55,668 bases of DNA from an uncultured Mollicutes bacterium (GCA_947652375.1 CANTCS010000006.1:1-55668); one strand, 5' to 3'; positions 8,178-17,803 are shown, counted from the first letter of the stretch. The notes: generated by a model from the letters alone, not told the origin. Program-made: numbers and translations.

Positions 8178-9375
8178 ATGAAATCAGTATTAAGTGTAGA
8201 TGTTGCAAAAGGAAAAAGTATGGTAATGTTATCTACAGAGTATGGAGAAGAATTAATTGAACCAAAAGAAATTAAACATAATTTAAAAGATTTTGATGAA
8301 TTAAAAAATCTAATTAATAATTTTAAATTAGAGGATTTAACAATATTTATGGAATCAACAGGAATCTATCATTTACCAGTAGAAAGATATTTTAAAGAAA
8401 ATAATTTTAATACTTTGGTAATCAATAGCTTAACTACTAAAAATAATTATGATACTTTAAGAAAAACAAAAACAGATACTAAAGATTGTATGAGATTAGC
8501 TAAGTTGTTCTTTGTTAATGAGGTAGAATATCACGATTTATCAAAGAAAGATTTATATGCTAATTTAAAAGCAATGACAAGGCAATATTTTTATTTAACT
8601 CAATTAAATGTTAGTTGTAAAAACAGATATAAAAGATTGATTAATATTTGTTTTCCAGAGTTTGAAGAAATTTTTAAAGGTAGTAGAATCTATGAAGAAA
8701 CAGCATTAAACTTTATAAAAACATTTCCCCATGCGTATATTGTTAAAGAAAAACGAATTGATGCTTTATATAACAACTTATATAAAACCAATTCAAGACA
8801 CGATTATTATTACAAAAGACTAGCAAATAAGATTAAAGAGATTTCTCTTAATTCTTATCCAGGAGTAGATAAAGATCATTCAGATGTTAAAAACTTATCG
8901 GATATGGCAAGTATTTTACAAGAAAATATTAAGACCATAAATGAGCTAAAAGATAAGATGATTGAAACAGCAAAAGAGTCACCTTATTTTGATATTATTA
9001 ATTCATTTTATGGCATTGGAGAAGTATTAACAACTGAACTTCTTGGAGAACTTGGAGATATAACTAGATTTGATAATCATAAACAACTAATTGCTTTTTG
9101 TGGTTTAGATCCAACAATCATACAATCAGGAAAAAGTATTAATGTTCATAATCTCTAAACGAGGAAATAAATATGCAAGATGGATATTATTTAATATTAG
9201 TCAAATGGTAGTTAAATTAGGACACAAATGTCCAAATCATCCAGTATATAATTATTATTTAACAAAAAAAGCAGAAGGCAAACATTATTATGAAAGCCTA
9301 ACTGCGTGTTCAACAAAAATATTAAGAATGTTATATACAATGTGCAAAAGCAATACAACATTCAAAATAAATTAA
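8178..9375 (+). pseudogene. IS110-family transposase, frameshifted near the C-terminus
   Basis: DEDD-type recombinase of the IS110 family. The first frame (326 aa) has the RuvC-like acidic residues: D8 in SVDVAKG, E59 in MESTGIY, and the aspartates of KTKTDTKD. It also has the transposase_20 region, with GIGEVLTTELLGELGD, GLDP and the catalytic serine in QSGKS. At about 9150 the frame ends with a stop. The family C-terminus (SKRGNKYARWILF) continues in the +1 frame from about 9155 to 9375, consistent with one inserted or two lost bases. The last 70 residues are therefore not fused and the enzyme is probably inactive, unless frameshifting occurs or the base call is wrong. Confidence 0.85.
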
Positions 9376-9408
9376 CAAATTCATTTTATCACATTTATCA
9401 CTATAATA

Positions 9409-9443
9409 CACGAAAATTTTAAAAAAATGCCTATTTTCGTGAT
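9409..9443 (+). terminator. Hairpin after the transposase
   Basis: Perfect stem CACGAAAAT/ATTTTCGTG (9409-9441) with a 15-base loop; only a weak T-tract follows. It may terminate in either direction. Confidence 0.4.
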
Positions 9444-9581
9444 TTTGGTCATGGTATAATATCTATATAAATTTAATATTGACAAACAAAACTTAGATAG
9501 TCAATTTAGTATTTGATTATCAAATTTACTTTATATAAATGCTTTAAGAAATGCTAATGTATTTAGTTTATAAAATGATAA

Positions 9582-9610
9582 TTGTAAAAGCTTAATAAAT
9601 ATAGTACAAT
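9582..9610 (+). promoter_or_regulatory. Promoter of the HD-domain gene
   Basis: TTGTAA (9582-9587), 17 bases, TACAAT (9605-9610), 28 bases before the start codon. The rest of the gap 9444-9581 shows nothing recognisable. Confidence 0.55.
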
Positions 9611-9638
9611 CATTATATGATTATAAAGGAGGATTAAA

Positions 9639-10298
9639 ATGTTTAAAAATTTAACATATGAACAAAAAGAAGAAAGATTCAATAGTTTGATTGACTATGC
9701 AGTAAAAATTAAAAATAAAAGTTTAAAAAATGCATGTGTCTCTATATTAACTGATTATAAAGAAGAGCTATTTTCTAGAGGTGCTGGTCATGATGGAATT
9801 GAAAATAAAAAATTTACTAGAACTCATCAATGCTTTGATGGGGGATTATTAGATCATATTTATAATGTTACTACCATTGCATATAATATAGCACTTAATT
9901 ATGGAGAGAAAGTTGACATTGATTTAGTATTATTTGGTGCAATATTACATGATATTGGAAAGGTGAAAATATTTGACAAATATAATGAAAATAATGAAAT
10001 AAAATCGAATCTTAATTATTCATATTTATTAGTTGATCATTTATATATTGGAGAAAAAATAGTAGAAGAATATCTTGATAAAGAAAAAATTCCTGAGAAA
10101 TTTAAATATCAAGCCTTACACATAATTGCAACTCATATGGATACTATGGAAAAACATATGGCAGAAGCTTATATTGTAAGCTATGCAGATTCAATTGATG
10201 CAGATATAGAAAATATTATTAGTTACCCAAGAAATGCTTTTAATCCATTAAATAATAAATATTACTACGAAAGTGAGAATCCAACAAAATATGAATAG
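9639..10298 (+). CDS. HD-domain phosphohydrolase
   Basis: Metal-dependent phosphohydrolase of the HD superfamily, 219 aa. The metal ligands are visible as H73 (GGLLDHI), the HD pair at 104-105 (AILHDIGK) and a later aspartate in SYADSIDAD. The arrangement (GLLDH, then LHDIGK with a lid of about 30 residues) resembles the HD domain of YhaM-type 3'-5' exoribonucleases. However, there is no OB-fold nucleic-acid domain, so the substrate is open. The start has AAAGGAGG 7 bases upstream and its own promoter. It is probably a single-gene unit, followed 41 bases later by a GNAT gene that may be co-transcribed. Confidence 0.75.
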   Translation: MFKNLTYEQKEERFNSLIDYAVKIKNKSLKNACVSILTDYKEELFSRGAGHDGIENKKFTRTHQCFDGGLLDHIYNVTTIAYNIALNYGEKVDIDLVLFGAILHDIGKVKIFDKYNENNEIKSNLNYSYLLVDHLYIGEKIVEEYLDKEKIPEKFKYQALHIIATHMDTMEKHMAEAYIVSYADSIDADIENIISYPRNAFNPLNNKYYYESENPTKYE

Positions 10299-10339
10299 AT
10301 ATTTTGAATAAATTTACAAATACAAATTGAGGTAAAATT

Positions 10340-10879
10340 ATGAAATCTTTATATAATTTAAAATATGAAATACTTAATCTAAAAAATTTGGATATAGCAT
10401 TTAAAATTCAAAAAGAAACATGGCCTGATGATCCAGATTATAATAATTTGTATGATAAAGCAACAAATACCAAGGATGATAATTGCTTCTTTTTAGTTTA
10501 TGATGAAAATACTTTAATTGGAATAACAGGGATAGAGATGTATGATAAATATCCTGATACTGTGTGGCTTGATTGGTTTACTATTTTACCTGAATATAGA
10601 AGAAAAGGATATGGAGAAAAAGTATTATTAGATACTATAAATTATTGTAAAAAATTAAACAGATTTTCTTTTTTTAGACTAGATACAACTTATTATAAAG
10701 ATAGACCTGCATTATTTTTATATGATAAAATAATGCATTTGAGGGAAGATTATACAATTGAAGATACAAAAGATTGTAAGACTAATTTTTTAATTTATAC
10801 TTATTGTTTAAAAGGAGAATTAAAACCTTGGAATAATAAATTTCTAGGATTAAGAAATTTTTATGATAAATTAAAGTAA
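10340..10879 (+). CDS. GNAT-family N-acetyltransferase
   Basis: 179-aa acetyl-CoA-dependent acyltransferase. The core reads DWFTILPEYRRKGYGEKVLLDTI, holding the acetyl-CoA pyrophosphate loop RRKGYG (about residues 91-96) after the beta-4 strand. GAGG lies 7 bases before the ATG. The acceptor cannot be predicted. A clear terminator follows 43 bases after the stop. Confidence 0.8.
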   Translation: MKSLYNLKYEILNLKNLDIAFKIQKETWPDDPDYNNLYDKATNTKDDNCFFLVYDENTLIGITGIEMYDKYPDTVWLDWFTILPEYRRKGYGEKVLLDTINYCKKLNRFSFFRLDTTYYKDRPALFLYDKIMHLREDYTIEDTKDCKTNFLIYTYCLKGELKPWNNKFLGLRNFYDKLK

Positions 10880-10922
10880 TAACTTAATTATATTATTAAT
10901 TTCCATTTAAAAATTACTTTTC

Positions 10923-10947
10923 TTAGTCGGTAAGACTAATTTTTTTG
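10923..10947 (+). terminator. Rho-independent terminator
   Basis: TTAGTC-5-GACTAA followed by eight Ts; closes the HD-GNAT unit. Confidence 0.75.
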
Positions 10948-11025
10948 ATATATTGATATAAATTTATATTATTAATAACTTTAATCGAACTAACATATAG
11001 TTTTATAGAAAAAGAGGAGAAATCT

Positions 11026-12000
11026 ATGTGTACTAGTATGACTTTTAAAACTAAAGATAATTATTTCGGAAGAACCTTAGATATAGAATATAGTTTTGAT
11101 GAAAAAATTATTATAACACCTAAAAATTATGAATTTAAATTAAAAAATTATAATGATTTTAAAACCAAATATGCTTTTATAGGTACAGCTACTATTATTG
11201 ACGGATATCCTTTATATGCAGAAGCTACAAATGAAAAAGGTTTATCGATAGCAGGATTAAATTTTCCTGAAAATGCCTTTTATCATCCTCAAGAAAAAGA
11301 TAAAATTAATTTAGCAACTTATGAATTAATACCATGGATATTAGGTAATTTCTCATCAGTAGAGGAAGTTGGCTATTATTTAAATGATATAAACATCACA
11401 AATGAACCTTTTAACGAGTCTACTCCTGCTAGTCCCTTACATTGGATGCTTTCTGATAAAAATCATTGTTTAGTGTTAGAACCTATGCAACAAAGATTAG
11501 AAATTCATTTTAATCCAATAGGAATTTTAACAAATAATCCACCCATATCGTATCATTTAACAAATATCAATAATTATATAAATTTAACACCTGATACCTG
11601 TAGTAATCGTTTTTCAACAAAAATAAAATTAGATACATACAGTTTGGGAATGGGAGCGATTGGTTTACCAGGCGATAATTCTTCAACATCTCGTTTTGTA
11701 AGATCTGCTTTCAATAAACTAAATTCAGTTTGTGAAAAAGATGAAGAAAGCTCAGTCTCTCAGTTTTTTCATATTTTAGACACAGTAACAATTGTTAAAG
11801 GAACAACAATGACAAAAGATAAAAAATGGAATGCAACTACTTATTCATGTTGTATAAATATCGATAAAGGTATTTTTTATTACAAAACCTATAATAATAA
11901 TCAAATTACTGCTATTAAATTAGATAATTTTAATAAAAATAGTAGTGAATTAACAATTTACGAATTAGAAAATAAACAACAAATAAAATATTTAAATTAG
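11026..12000 (+). CDS. Choloylglycine hydrolase family, bile-salt-hydrolase-like
   Basis: 324-aa N-terminal-nucleophile hydrolase that cleaves amide bonds, in bile salt hydrolases releasing glycine or taurine from bile acids. The expected catalytic set is present: C2 directly after the initiator Met (MCTSM), R16 and D19 (YFGRTLD), N79 (AGLNFP), N170 (LTNNPP) and R223 (STSRFVR). Asparagine in AGLNFP is the residue typical of bile salt hydrolases, where penicillin V acylases usually have tyrosine. There is no signal peptide, so it acts in the cytoplasm. The start with GAGGAG 8 bases upstream is certain, because Cys2 must become the N-terminus. A paralogue lies at 31582-32556 with Tyr at this site. 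Confidence 0.85.
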   Translation: MCTSMTFKTKDNYFGRTLDIEYSFDEKIIITPKNYEFKLKNYNDFKTKYAFIGTATIIDGYPLYAEATNEKGLSIAGLNFPENAFYHPQEKDKINLATYELIPWILGNFSSVEEVGYYLNDINITNEPFNESTPASPLHWMLSDKNHCLVLEPMQQRLEIHFNPIGILTNNPPISYHLTNINNYINLTPDTCSNRFSTKIKLDTYSLGMGAIGLPGDNSSTSRFVRSAFNKLNSVCEKDEESSVSQFFHILDTVTIVKGTTMTKDKKWNATTYSCCINIDKGIFYYKTYNNNQITAIKLDNFNKNSSELTIYELENKQQIKYLN

Positions 12001-12057
12001 ATTTTATTTTACTTTTTTTTAAATTTAAATATAATATATTTAGAAGGAGAAATTTCT

Positions 12058-12771
12058 ATGAATAAATTTCAAGATAATTTTGAACAATTAAAAAGAGAAC
12101 AAGAAACTTTAAATTCATTATTAGAAAAATATAAAATAGATTATAGAGTTATTAGCAGTATAAAAATCTTCTTTGAAAAAAATAGATCTTATTTTGTAGA
12201 AAGAAAAAAAAGTAGAGAAATTTTAAAAAATGATTTAAAAGCACAAAAAAAGTTAGTCTCAGAATTAAAGAAAAAGTATGAAAAAGCATCAAAGTTTTCT
12301 TTTAATAAAATTATGCCATTTTTTGCAGAAGTAATTAGTATTTATGAAAAAGAGGATTATCAATTTGAAATAATAAAATTAGACGATATAATTATTCAAC
12401 CTTTACCTATGGAAATGTCCTATCCTACAATTATAAATAATTCGATAGGGGTAATAGCTAAAAGGAGATTTATTAATAAGGCAAAGAGACGATATTTTAA
12501 GGATAAATCTAATATTTATCAATTTTTTAGTCATTACTATGAAAAAAATCTTATTTTAAATAAAGAAGAAACAATTGATTTATTAAATAATGAAGAAAAT
12601 TTAAGGAGTTTATTTGCTTCTTTTCCATATTTAGAGGGAGTTTGTCACGACCTTATTCTAGATAGATTAAATGATTTAAATATTAATGAAAAAGAGCTTT
12701 TTAAAAGATACTTAACAAATTTAATGAAAGAAAAAAATCCAAAATATAAGCAGTTTCAAAAGAAAAGTTAA
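12058..12771 (+). CDS. Uncharacterized charged protein
   Basis: 237 aa, not recognised. The first third (residues 1-95) is strongly charged and predicted helical or coiled-coil, with many KK and EK pairs. A short beta-like part follows (FEIIKLDDIIIQPLP), then a Lys/Arg-rich stretch (AKRRFINKAKRRYF) and a helical C-terminus. No signal peptide or membrane helix. Good ribosome site (GAAGGAG, 7 bases). It follows the bile-salt-hydrolase-like gene by 57 bases without a clear terminator, so the two may be co-transcribed. Confidence 0.65.
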   Translation: MNKFQDNFEQLKREQETLNSLLEKYKIDYRVISSIKIFFEKNRSYFVERKKSREILKNDLKAQKKLVSELKKKYEKASKFSFNKIMPFFAEVISIYEKEDYQFEIIKLDDIIIQPLPMEMSYPTIINNSIGVIAKRRFINKAKRRYFKDKSNIYQFFSHYYEKNLILNKEETIDLLNNEENLRSLFASFPYLEGVCHDLILDRLNDLNINEKELFKRYLTNLMKEKNPKYKQFQKKS

Positions 12772-12778
12772 AAAATTT

Positions 12779-12800
12779 AAAAGTATGCTTTTCTTTTTTT
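12779..12800 (+). terminator. Short terminator before the tRNA
   Basis: AAAAG-4-CTTTT followed by C and seven Ts; a weak stem but a good T-tract. Confidence 0.4.
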
Positions 12801-12832
12801 ATATTTGTGGTAAAATTTAAATATAACTTAAT

Positions 12833-12907
12833 TGCCCTATAGCCAAGTGGTAAGGCAGTGCGCTCTGACCGCATTATGCGTTAGTTCGAATCTAACTAGG
12901 GCAGCCA
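12833..12907 (+). tRNA. tRNA-Gln (anticodon CUG)
   Basis: A full cloverleaf can be drawn: acceptor TGCCCTA/TAGGGCA, D-arm with AGTGGTAAGGC, anticodon stem GTGCG/CGCAT around loop CTCTGAC (anticodon CTG), T-arm GTTAG-TTCGAAT-CTAAC, discriminator G and encoded CCA (12905-12907). The ATAGCCAAG start of the D-arm is typical of bacterial tRNA-Gln. A terminator follows 12 bases after CCA. Confidence 0.95.
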
Positions 12908-12919
12908 TTAGAAATTATT

Positions 12920-12942
12920 CCCTTATTTTATAAGGGTTTTTC
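12920..12942 (+). terminator. tRNA terminator
   Basis: CCCTTAT-3-ATAAGGG followed by TTTTTC. Confidence 0.75.
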
Positions 12943-12968
12943 TTTTAGGATTATGTTTTACCCCTTAT

Positions 12969-13055
12969 TTACCCTTGATTTTTCAAATTATTAAGCAAAT
13001 TAACTATGTTTTTTTCTTTTCCAGAAACATATGATAATAAGTTTTTTCAACCATT
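12969..13055 (-). pseudogene. Decayed C-terminus of a tyrosine integrase
   Basis: On the minus strand the sequence reads EKTYYHMF, then after a frame change NIVNLLNNLKNQG and a stop. That matches the usual end of phage and ICE tyrosine recombinases (TxxHLF with the catalytic Tyr, then VxLLxNL). The end lies only 62 bases past the tRNA-Gln CCA, as expected for an integrase that used this tRNA as its attachment site. Nothing upstream is readable. The rest of the gap to 13243 is AT-rich and holds nothing I recognise. Confidence 0.4.
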
Positions 13056-13243
13056 TTATAGTATCCCTAACTCTTCCTACAACACCTATATTAGGATAGA
13101 CTTAATAAAAATAAGTAATTATGTTCACTTTTCCATCACATTTATTTAAAACTAACAATTTATTTAATTAAAAGCTCATCTAAAAAAATTTTAAAATCAA
13201 ATTCTCTCATGCTTTATCATATAAAAAAACTAATAAGACAAAC

Positions 13244-15133
13244 TTAACTGTCATTATCAGTTTTTTCTGAATCAATATTTGAATTATTATCATTTGTAGA
13301 ACCATTGTTTTCACCCGAGCTAGGCGGATCAACTGGATCAGTAGGTGGAACAATTGGATTAGGATTAGGTTTTTCTACCTCTTCTTCTCCTTTATTCGGT
13401 TCATCTGTTTTATCATTATCTTGATCATTTTTATCTTGTAAATTATTATCATCTGGAGTATCTTGTTTTATATCCTCTTCTTTTTTAATATTAGAATTAG
13501 ATGGTTTTTTATAACTTGGCTTATAAGAATAAGATTTACCAATATCTTTTGAAGTAACAGTATGAGTATCTTTAACATCAGCTTCCTCTGAAGCATCTCT
13601 TTCTATGTCTAAAGCCTCACCAGCTAAAACTTTTTTTATACAATTTTTTGCTTTTTCAATTGACTGAGTATTAGGAATCATTACATATAAAGGCTGGCTA
13701 CCACCAGAATAAGTAGGCTTATTAGCATCACTTCCATCTAAAGCAATAGAGCTTATATTAAAAGCACCATTATTATTTAATACATATTTCGCAATTTCTT
13801 GAATACTTTCATTAGAAATATTTGATAAAAAAGTCCCCTCTAAAGCTTTTAGTATCTTATTATATTTCAACAAAACCGATGGTTCGGAAGTTTTATTAAT
13901 TACTGCTCTTAAAAATCTCGATTGGTTGATACCTCTTTGTCTATCTCCCTCAGCAAAATTTTTTCTAGCCCTTACAAATTGTAAAGCCATTTTTCCATCA
14001 GTTATATGATTATATCCTTTACTAAAAGTATAACTATTTCCAATTGTTTGATCATAAACAGAAGTTGTAAAATCATAATCACTATAAACATCAAGTGGTA
14101 GCATATATTCAACTGCTTTCATAAAAGTAGTAAAATTAAATTTAACAAAATAATCGACTTTAACATCTAATAAATCGCCTAAGCTACTCATAGCTTCATC
14201 GCTACCATATAAAGAAATATGTGTTAATTTATCATAAGCTCCTTTACTAGAAATTTTTATATAATAATCTCGAGGAATAGAAATAAGTAAGATTTGCTTT
14301 GTCTTAATATTTACAACCATTAACATATTAACATCACTTCTAGATGTTTCACTAACACTATTAGCATAAGAATCTTGACCAGTTACATAAATCGCAAAAC
14401 TTCCTTTATCTAAATCTATTTTTTTAGAATTTTTAGAATTATCAACTTTAATTTTAAAATTATAAATAACTTTTGAATTTAAATCAAAATCTTCGTTATT
14501 AACTTCACTCTCATGAGAAGAATTCTCATCATCACCAACATCAGCATCATCTTCCAAATCATTAAGCTCTAAATAAGAATCCATTAACATAATACCATCA
14601 ATTTCATTCTCAAGTAATGCATTTTTTAAATCTCCAATTGTACTATATCCGATATATTCTACTGCAATATTTTTATTTAATACTTTTTTTGCACTTTCTC
14701 GATATTTATCATCTACATAAAATCCAATAATTTTTTTGTCTAAACTTTCTATTTTTTTATATTTAGATTCCTTTTGGACTATAACTGAATAATTAATATA
14801 GGAATCATTTTTAAACATCTTCTTCATTGAAGAAAAAACTTGAATAGCAACTATACTACTAACTAAATAAATAATAGAAAGTAATATAGAAAATCCACAA
14901 AGTAGAATTTTTCCTTTCTTTTTCTTACTCCTAAATAAGCAAAAAGTCATTAAAAAATCTAAAAATACTAATAATAAAATAATTGGAATTAAAAATTTTA
15001 AACCTATGAAATTACTTTTTATTAATGTAAAAATCATCAAACCACTCATAATATATTGTAATAATAAAATAATGCATGATGATTTATTTAATCTTAATTT
15101 TATTTTTTTCTTTTTCTTTTTCAAAAAAAACAT
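13244..15133 (-). CDS. LytR-CpsA-Psr (LCP) family cell-wall ligase with long acidic tail
   Basis: 629-aa membrane-anchored LCP protein. The family transfers undecaprenyl-linked glycopolymers (teichoic acid, capsule) to peptidoglycan. Three hydrophobic helices lie within about residues 18-105. An accessory extracellular part follows, then the LCP core (about 240-450) with SRSDVNML, SIPRDYYI, and DRQRGINQSRF; the conserved Asp and Arg residues are all present. The tail from about 515 is disordered, rich in Asp/Lys/Asn, and ends in a Pro-rich stretch. GAGGAG touches the ATG with no spacer, so a TTG three codons in (15124) may be the true start. It is the only large gene on the minus strand between tRNA-Gln and gltX, read divergently from gltX. 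Confidence 0.88.
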   Translation of the reverse strand: MFFLKKKKKKIKLRLNKSSCIILLLQYIMSGLMIFTLIKSNFIGLKFLIPIILLLVFLDFLMTFCLFRSKKKKGKILLCGFSILLSIIYLVSSIVAIQVFSSMKKMFKNDSYINYSVIVQKESKYKKIESLDKKIIGFYVDDKYRESAKKVLNKNIAVEYIGYSTIGDLKNALLENEIDGIMLMDSYLELNDLEDDADVGDDENSSHESEVNNEDFDLNSKVIYNFKIKVDNSKNSKKIDLDKGSFAIYVTGQDSYANSVSETSRSDVNMLMVVNIKTKQILLISIPRDYYIKISSKGAYDKLTHISLYGSDEAMSSLGDLLDVKVDYFVKFNFTTFMKAVEYMLPLDVYSDYDFTTSVYDQTIGNSYTFSKGYNHITDGKMALQFVRARKNFAEGDRQRGINQSRFLRAVINKTSEPSVLLKYNKILKALEGTFLSNISNESIQEIAKYVLNNNGAFNISSIALDGSDANKPTYSGGSQPLYVMIPNTQSIEKAKNCIKKVLAGEALDIERDASEEADVKDTHTVTSKDIGKSYSYKPSYKKPSNSNIKKEEDIKQDTPDDNNLQDKNDQDNDKTDEPNKGEEEVEKPNPNPIVPPTDPVDPPSSGENNGSTNDNNSNIDSEKTDNDS

Positions 15134-15263
15134 CTCCTCATTTACGTTTTTAATTATATAACAAAAAAATTATATAAAAAAGACTTTTATAATTTAATGT
15201 TTCTTTTTTTTGTAAAATATTGTATTATAGGAGTAGCTATTTATATGTAAAAAGAGGTGTATT

Positions 15264-16922
15264 ATGACAGAAGAAGAAAGAAAAGAATTAGCTAATCTGT
15301 TATTTCCTAATCTAGAGCATGACAGAGATTATTATGAAAAATTATATCCTAAAAGAAATTTAGACAGTAATTGTATGGTTACAAGATATGGTCCCAGTCC
15401 AACAGGAAGCGTTCATTTAGGAAATTTATTTAGTGCTTTTTGTGATATGGTCTATGCAAGACAAAGTAATGGTGTTTTTTATTTAAGAATTGAAGATACC
15501 GATCAAAAAAGAATGATAGATGGTGGTATTGAAAATATTACTAGTGTCTTACATGGATTTAATATTCTACCTAATGAGGGGTATAGTTTTTCTGGGGAAT
15601 ATGGTCCTTATAAACAAAGTGATAGAACAGAAATATATCAAACTTATATAAAAGATTTAATTATTAAAGGATTAGCTTATCCTTGTTTTATGAGTGAAGA
15701 AGAACAAAATACCATCAAAGAAGAACAAGCTATTAACAAAGTTAAAATTGGTATTTATGGACACTATGCTGTAGATAGAGATTTATCATTAACAGAAATT
15801 AAAGAAAAACTTGCTAACGGTGAGGAATATGTAATAAGGTTAAAAAGTCCTGGGAACGCTAAAAACATAATTGAATTTATTGATTGTATCAAAGGTAAAA
15901 TTAAATTTCCTGAACATGATGTTGATACAATATTACTAAAGAAAGATAAAACTCCTACTTATCATTTAGCACATGCTATCGATGATCATTTAATGCATAC
16001 TACTCATGTTATTCGAGGAGATGAATGGGTATCAAGTTTACCGCTACATTATCAATTATTTCAAATATTAGATTTTAAACCCGTAAAATATGCCCATATT
16101 GCTCCGATAACAATTAAAGATCAAGAAACAGGTACAATTAGAAAAATTAGTAAAAGAAAAGATCCTTGGGCAGGTGTTAAGTTTTATGAAGAAGGAGGAA
16201 TTCCAATTGATGCCCTTCATCTTTACTTAGCAACTATTGCAAATACCAATTTTGAAGAATGGTATTTAAAAAATCAAGATAAAAAAATAGAAGACTTTAA
16301 TTTTACATTTGAAAAAATGGCAATAGGTGGAACTAGTTTTGATGAAGCTAAATTTAATAATATATGTAAAACATATTTCTCAAGAAAAACAGGCGAAGAA
16401 GTTTTTTATGAGACTTTAGAATTTGCCAAGAAATATGATCAAGACTATGCTAACTTATTAGAAGAAAATAAATTAGATATGATTAAGTTTTTAAGTATTG
16501 AAAAAGATGGGGAGCGACCTCGTAAAGATATTGCAAAATATAGCGATGTTAAAGAAGAATTTTCTTATGCAATTGATACTTTATTTGAAAAAGAAAATTA
16601 CTCTAAGTTAGATACTGATAAAAATTATGATACAAATTTAATTTTAGGCTATGTTAATATTTACTTGGACTTAAATGTCACAAATGAAAAATGGTTTAAT
16701 GATATAAAAGATTTTGCAACTCATAATGGTTATGCAGCAAGTCCAAAAGATTTTAAGAAAAATCCTGATAATTATAAAGGCCATGTGGGAGATATATGTG
16801 AAGCCATCAGAGTTATGATAACAGGAAGAAGACAATCTCCAGATTTATTTAGTATTATGAAAATATTAGGTAAAGATAAAATCATAAATCGCATTAATTT
16901 TTATAAAAATTTTAATAATTAA
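15264..16922 (+). CDS. gltX: Glutamyl-tRNA synthetase
   Basis: Class I aminoacyl-tRNA synthetase charging tRNA-Glu. The ATP-site signatures are GPSPTGSVHLGN (HIGH-type, about residues 43-54) and KISKRK (KMSKS-type, about 294-299). At 552 aa it is longer than the typical 470-490 aa GltX and belongs to a longer Firmicutes variety. GAGG precedes the ATG by 8 bases. A tRNA-Gln gene lies 2.4 kb upstream. If this lineage lacks GlnRS, as many Bacillota do, a non-discriminating GluRS would also charge tRNA-Gln for GatCAB. No GatCAB gene is in view, so that is speculation. Confidence 0.92.
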   Translation: MTEEERKELANLLFPNLEHDRDYYEKLYPKRNLDSNCMVTRYGPSPTGSVHLGNLFSAFCDMVYARQSNGVFYLRIEDTDQKRMIDGGIENITSVLHGFNILPNEGYSFSGEYGPYKQSDRTEIYQTYIKDLIIKGLAYPCFMSEEEQNTIKEEQAINKVKIGIYGHYAVDRDLSLTEIKEKLANGEEYVIRLKSPGNAKNIIEFIDCIKGKIKFPEHDVDTILLKKDKTPTYHLAHAIDDHLMHTTHVIRGDEWVSSLPLHYQLFQILDFKPVKYAHIAPITIKDQETGTIRKISKRKDPWAGVKFYEEGGIPIDALHLYLATIANTNFEEWYLKNQDKKIEDFNFTFEKMAIGGTSFDEAKFNNICKTYFSRKTGEEVFYETLEFAKKYDQDYANLLEENKLDMIKFLSIEKDGERPRKDIAKYSDVKEEFSYAIDTLFEKENYSKLDTDKNYDTNLILGYVNIYLDLNVTNEKWFNDIKDFATHNGYAASPKDFKKNPDNYKGHVGDICEAIRVMITGRRQSPDLFSIMKILGKDKIINRINFYKNFNN

Positions 16923-16982
16923 CATGCTATATAATAACTGAAATTAGATATAATAAATAATTATAAAATAAATATAAGCTAT

Positions 16983-17016
16983 AAAGTGGACTTTCAAAAA
17001 AAAGGTCTACTTTTTT
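16983..17016 (+). terminator. gltX terminator
   Basis: AAAGTGGAC/GTCTACTTT stem (one G-T pair) with an A-rich loop and TTTTTT. Confidence 0.7.
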
Positions 17017-17133
17017 AAAACTCTACAAATCAAAAAAGAAAAGAGTTAAACTAGTAAGATTGATTTTAGCCGATATTGATTATTTTTAAAACCTATGTTA
17101 CAATTTAACAAGAAAAAGAAGGAAGTGGTTTTA

Positions 17134-17799
17134 GTGGAAGAAATTAATTTAAAAGAATTGTTTGACTATTTTAAAAGTAAAATATTGTGGATCTTTATAA
17201 CTATTATTTTAGTTGTTGGTATCGGCAATGTTTTAACAACAATATCTAGGATACCAATGTATAGAAGTAGTACAACAATCGTACTAGTTAGTGATAATAA
17301 AGGTGATTATAACAGTAATGAAATTCAATTAAATAAAAGTTTAGTTGGAACTTACTCTGAAATAATTAAATCAAGAACGGTTTTGAATGAAGTAATAAGT
17401 AATTTAGGTTTAAGTTACTCGGCAGAAGAAATATCTGATAATATAACTGTTACAGCAGTAGAAAATACAGAAATCATTAAAATAACTGTTGCAGACGCTG
17501 ATAATAAACAAGCAGCTAAAATTGCAAATGAAATAGCAAGTGTTTTTATGACAGAAATTCAAAAATTTTATAAACTAAATAATGTATCTGTTATAGATAA
17601 AGCTGAAAGTAATAATAAATCATTTAATGTTAATTATATAAAAGATAATCTAATTTATATCTTAGTAGCAACAGTATTATCTGGTAGTGTGATATTTATT
17701 AGATATTATTTTGATACTACAATTAAAACAAGTGAAGAAATTGAGAATAAATTGGGCTTAACTGTATTAGGTGTTGTTCCAATGGTAGAGAGGGATTAG
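17134..17799 (+). CDS. Polysaccharide chain-length regulator (Wzz/YveK-like)
   Basis: 221-aa membrane protein of the polysaccharide co-polymerase family. It controls polymer length and is the activating partner of the cognate BY-kinase. It has a short cytoplasmic N-terminus (EEINLKELF), TM1 at about 17-38 (ILWIFITIILVV), an extracellular helical domain with the family's RTVLNEVI segment, TM2 at about 175-195, and a cytoplasmic C-terminus containing LGLTVLGVVP. The GTG at 17134 follows AAGGAAGTGG and fits family N-termini. An ATG at 17095 in the same frame would add 13 residues but has no ribosome site. It begins the polysaccharide locus, 4 bases before the kinase gene. Confidence 0.85.
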   Translation: MEEINLKELFDYFKSKILWIFITIILVVGIGNVLTTISRIPMYRSSTTIVLVSDNKGDYNSNEIQLNKSLVGTYSEIIKSRTVLNEVISNLGLSYSAEEISDNITVTAVENTEIIKITVADADNKQAAKIANEIASVFMTEIQKFYKLNNVSVIDKAESNNKSFNVNYIKDNLIYILVATVLSGSVIFIRYYFDTTIKTSEEIENKLGLTVLGVVPMVERD

Positions 17800-17803
17800 G
17801 CTT

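Larger units (their letters stand above)
8000..9441 (+). mobile_element. IS110-family insertion sequence, ends undefined
   Basis: Comprises the non-coding leader, the frameshifted transposase and a closing hairpin. IS110 elements lack clear terminal inverted repeats, so the limits given are the smallest span supported by content. Confidence 0.55.

Noticed and set aside
9142..9375. Separate 77-aa gene after the IS110 transposase
   Set aside because: Its sequence is the normal C-terminus of the transposase in the shifted frame.
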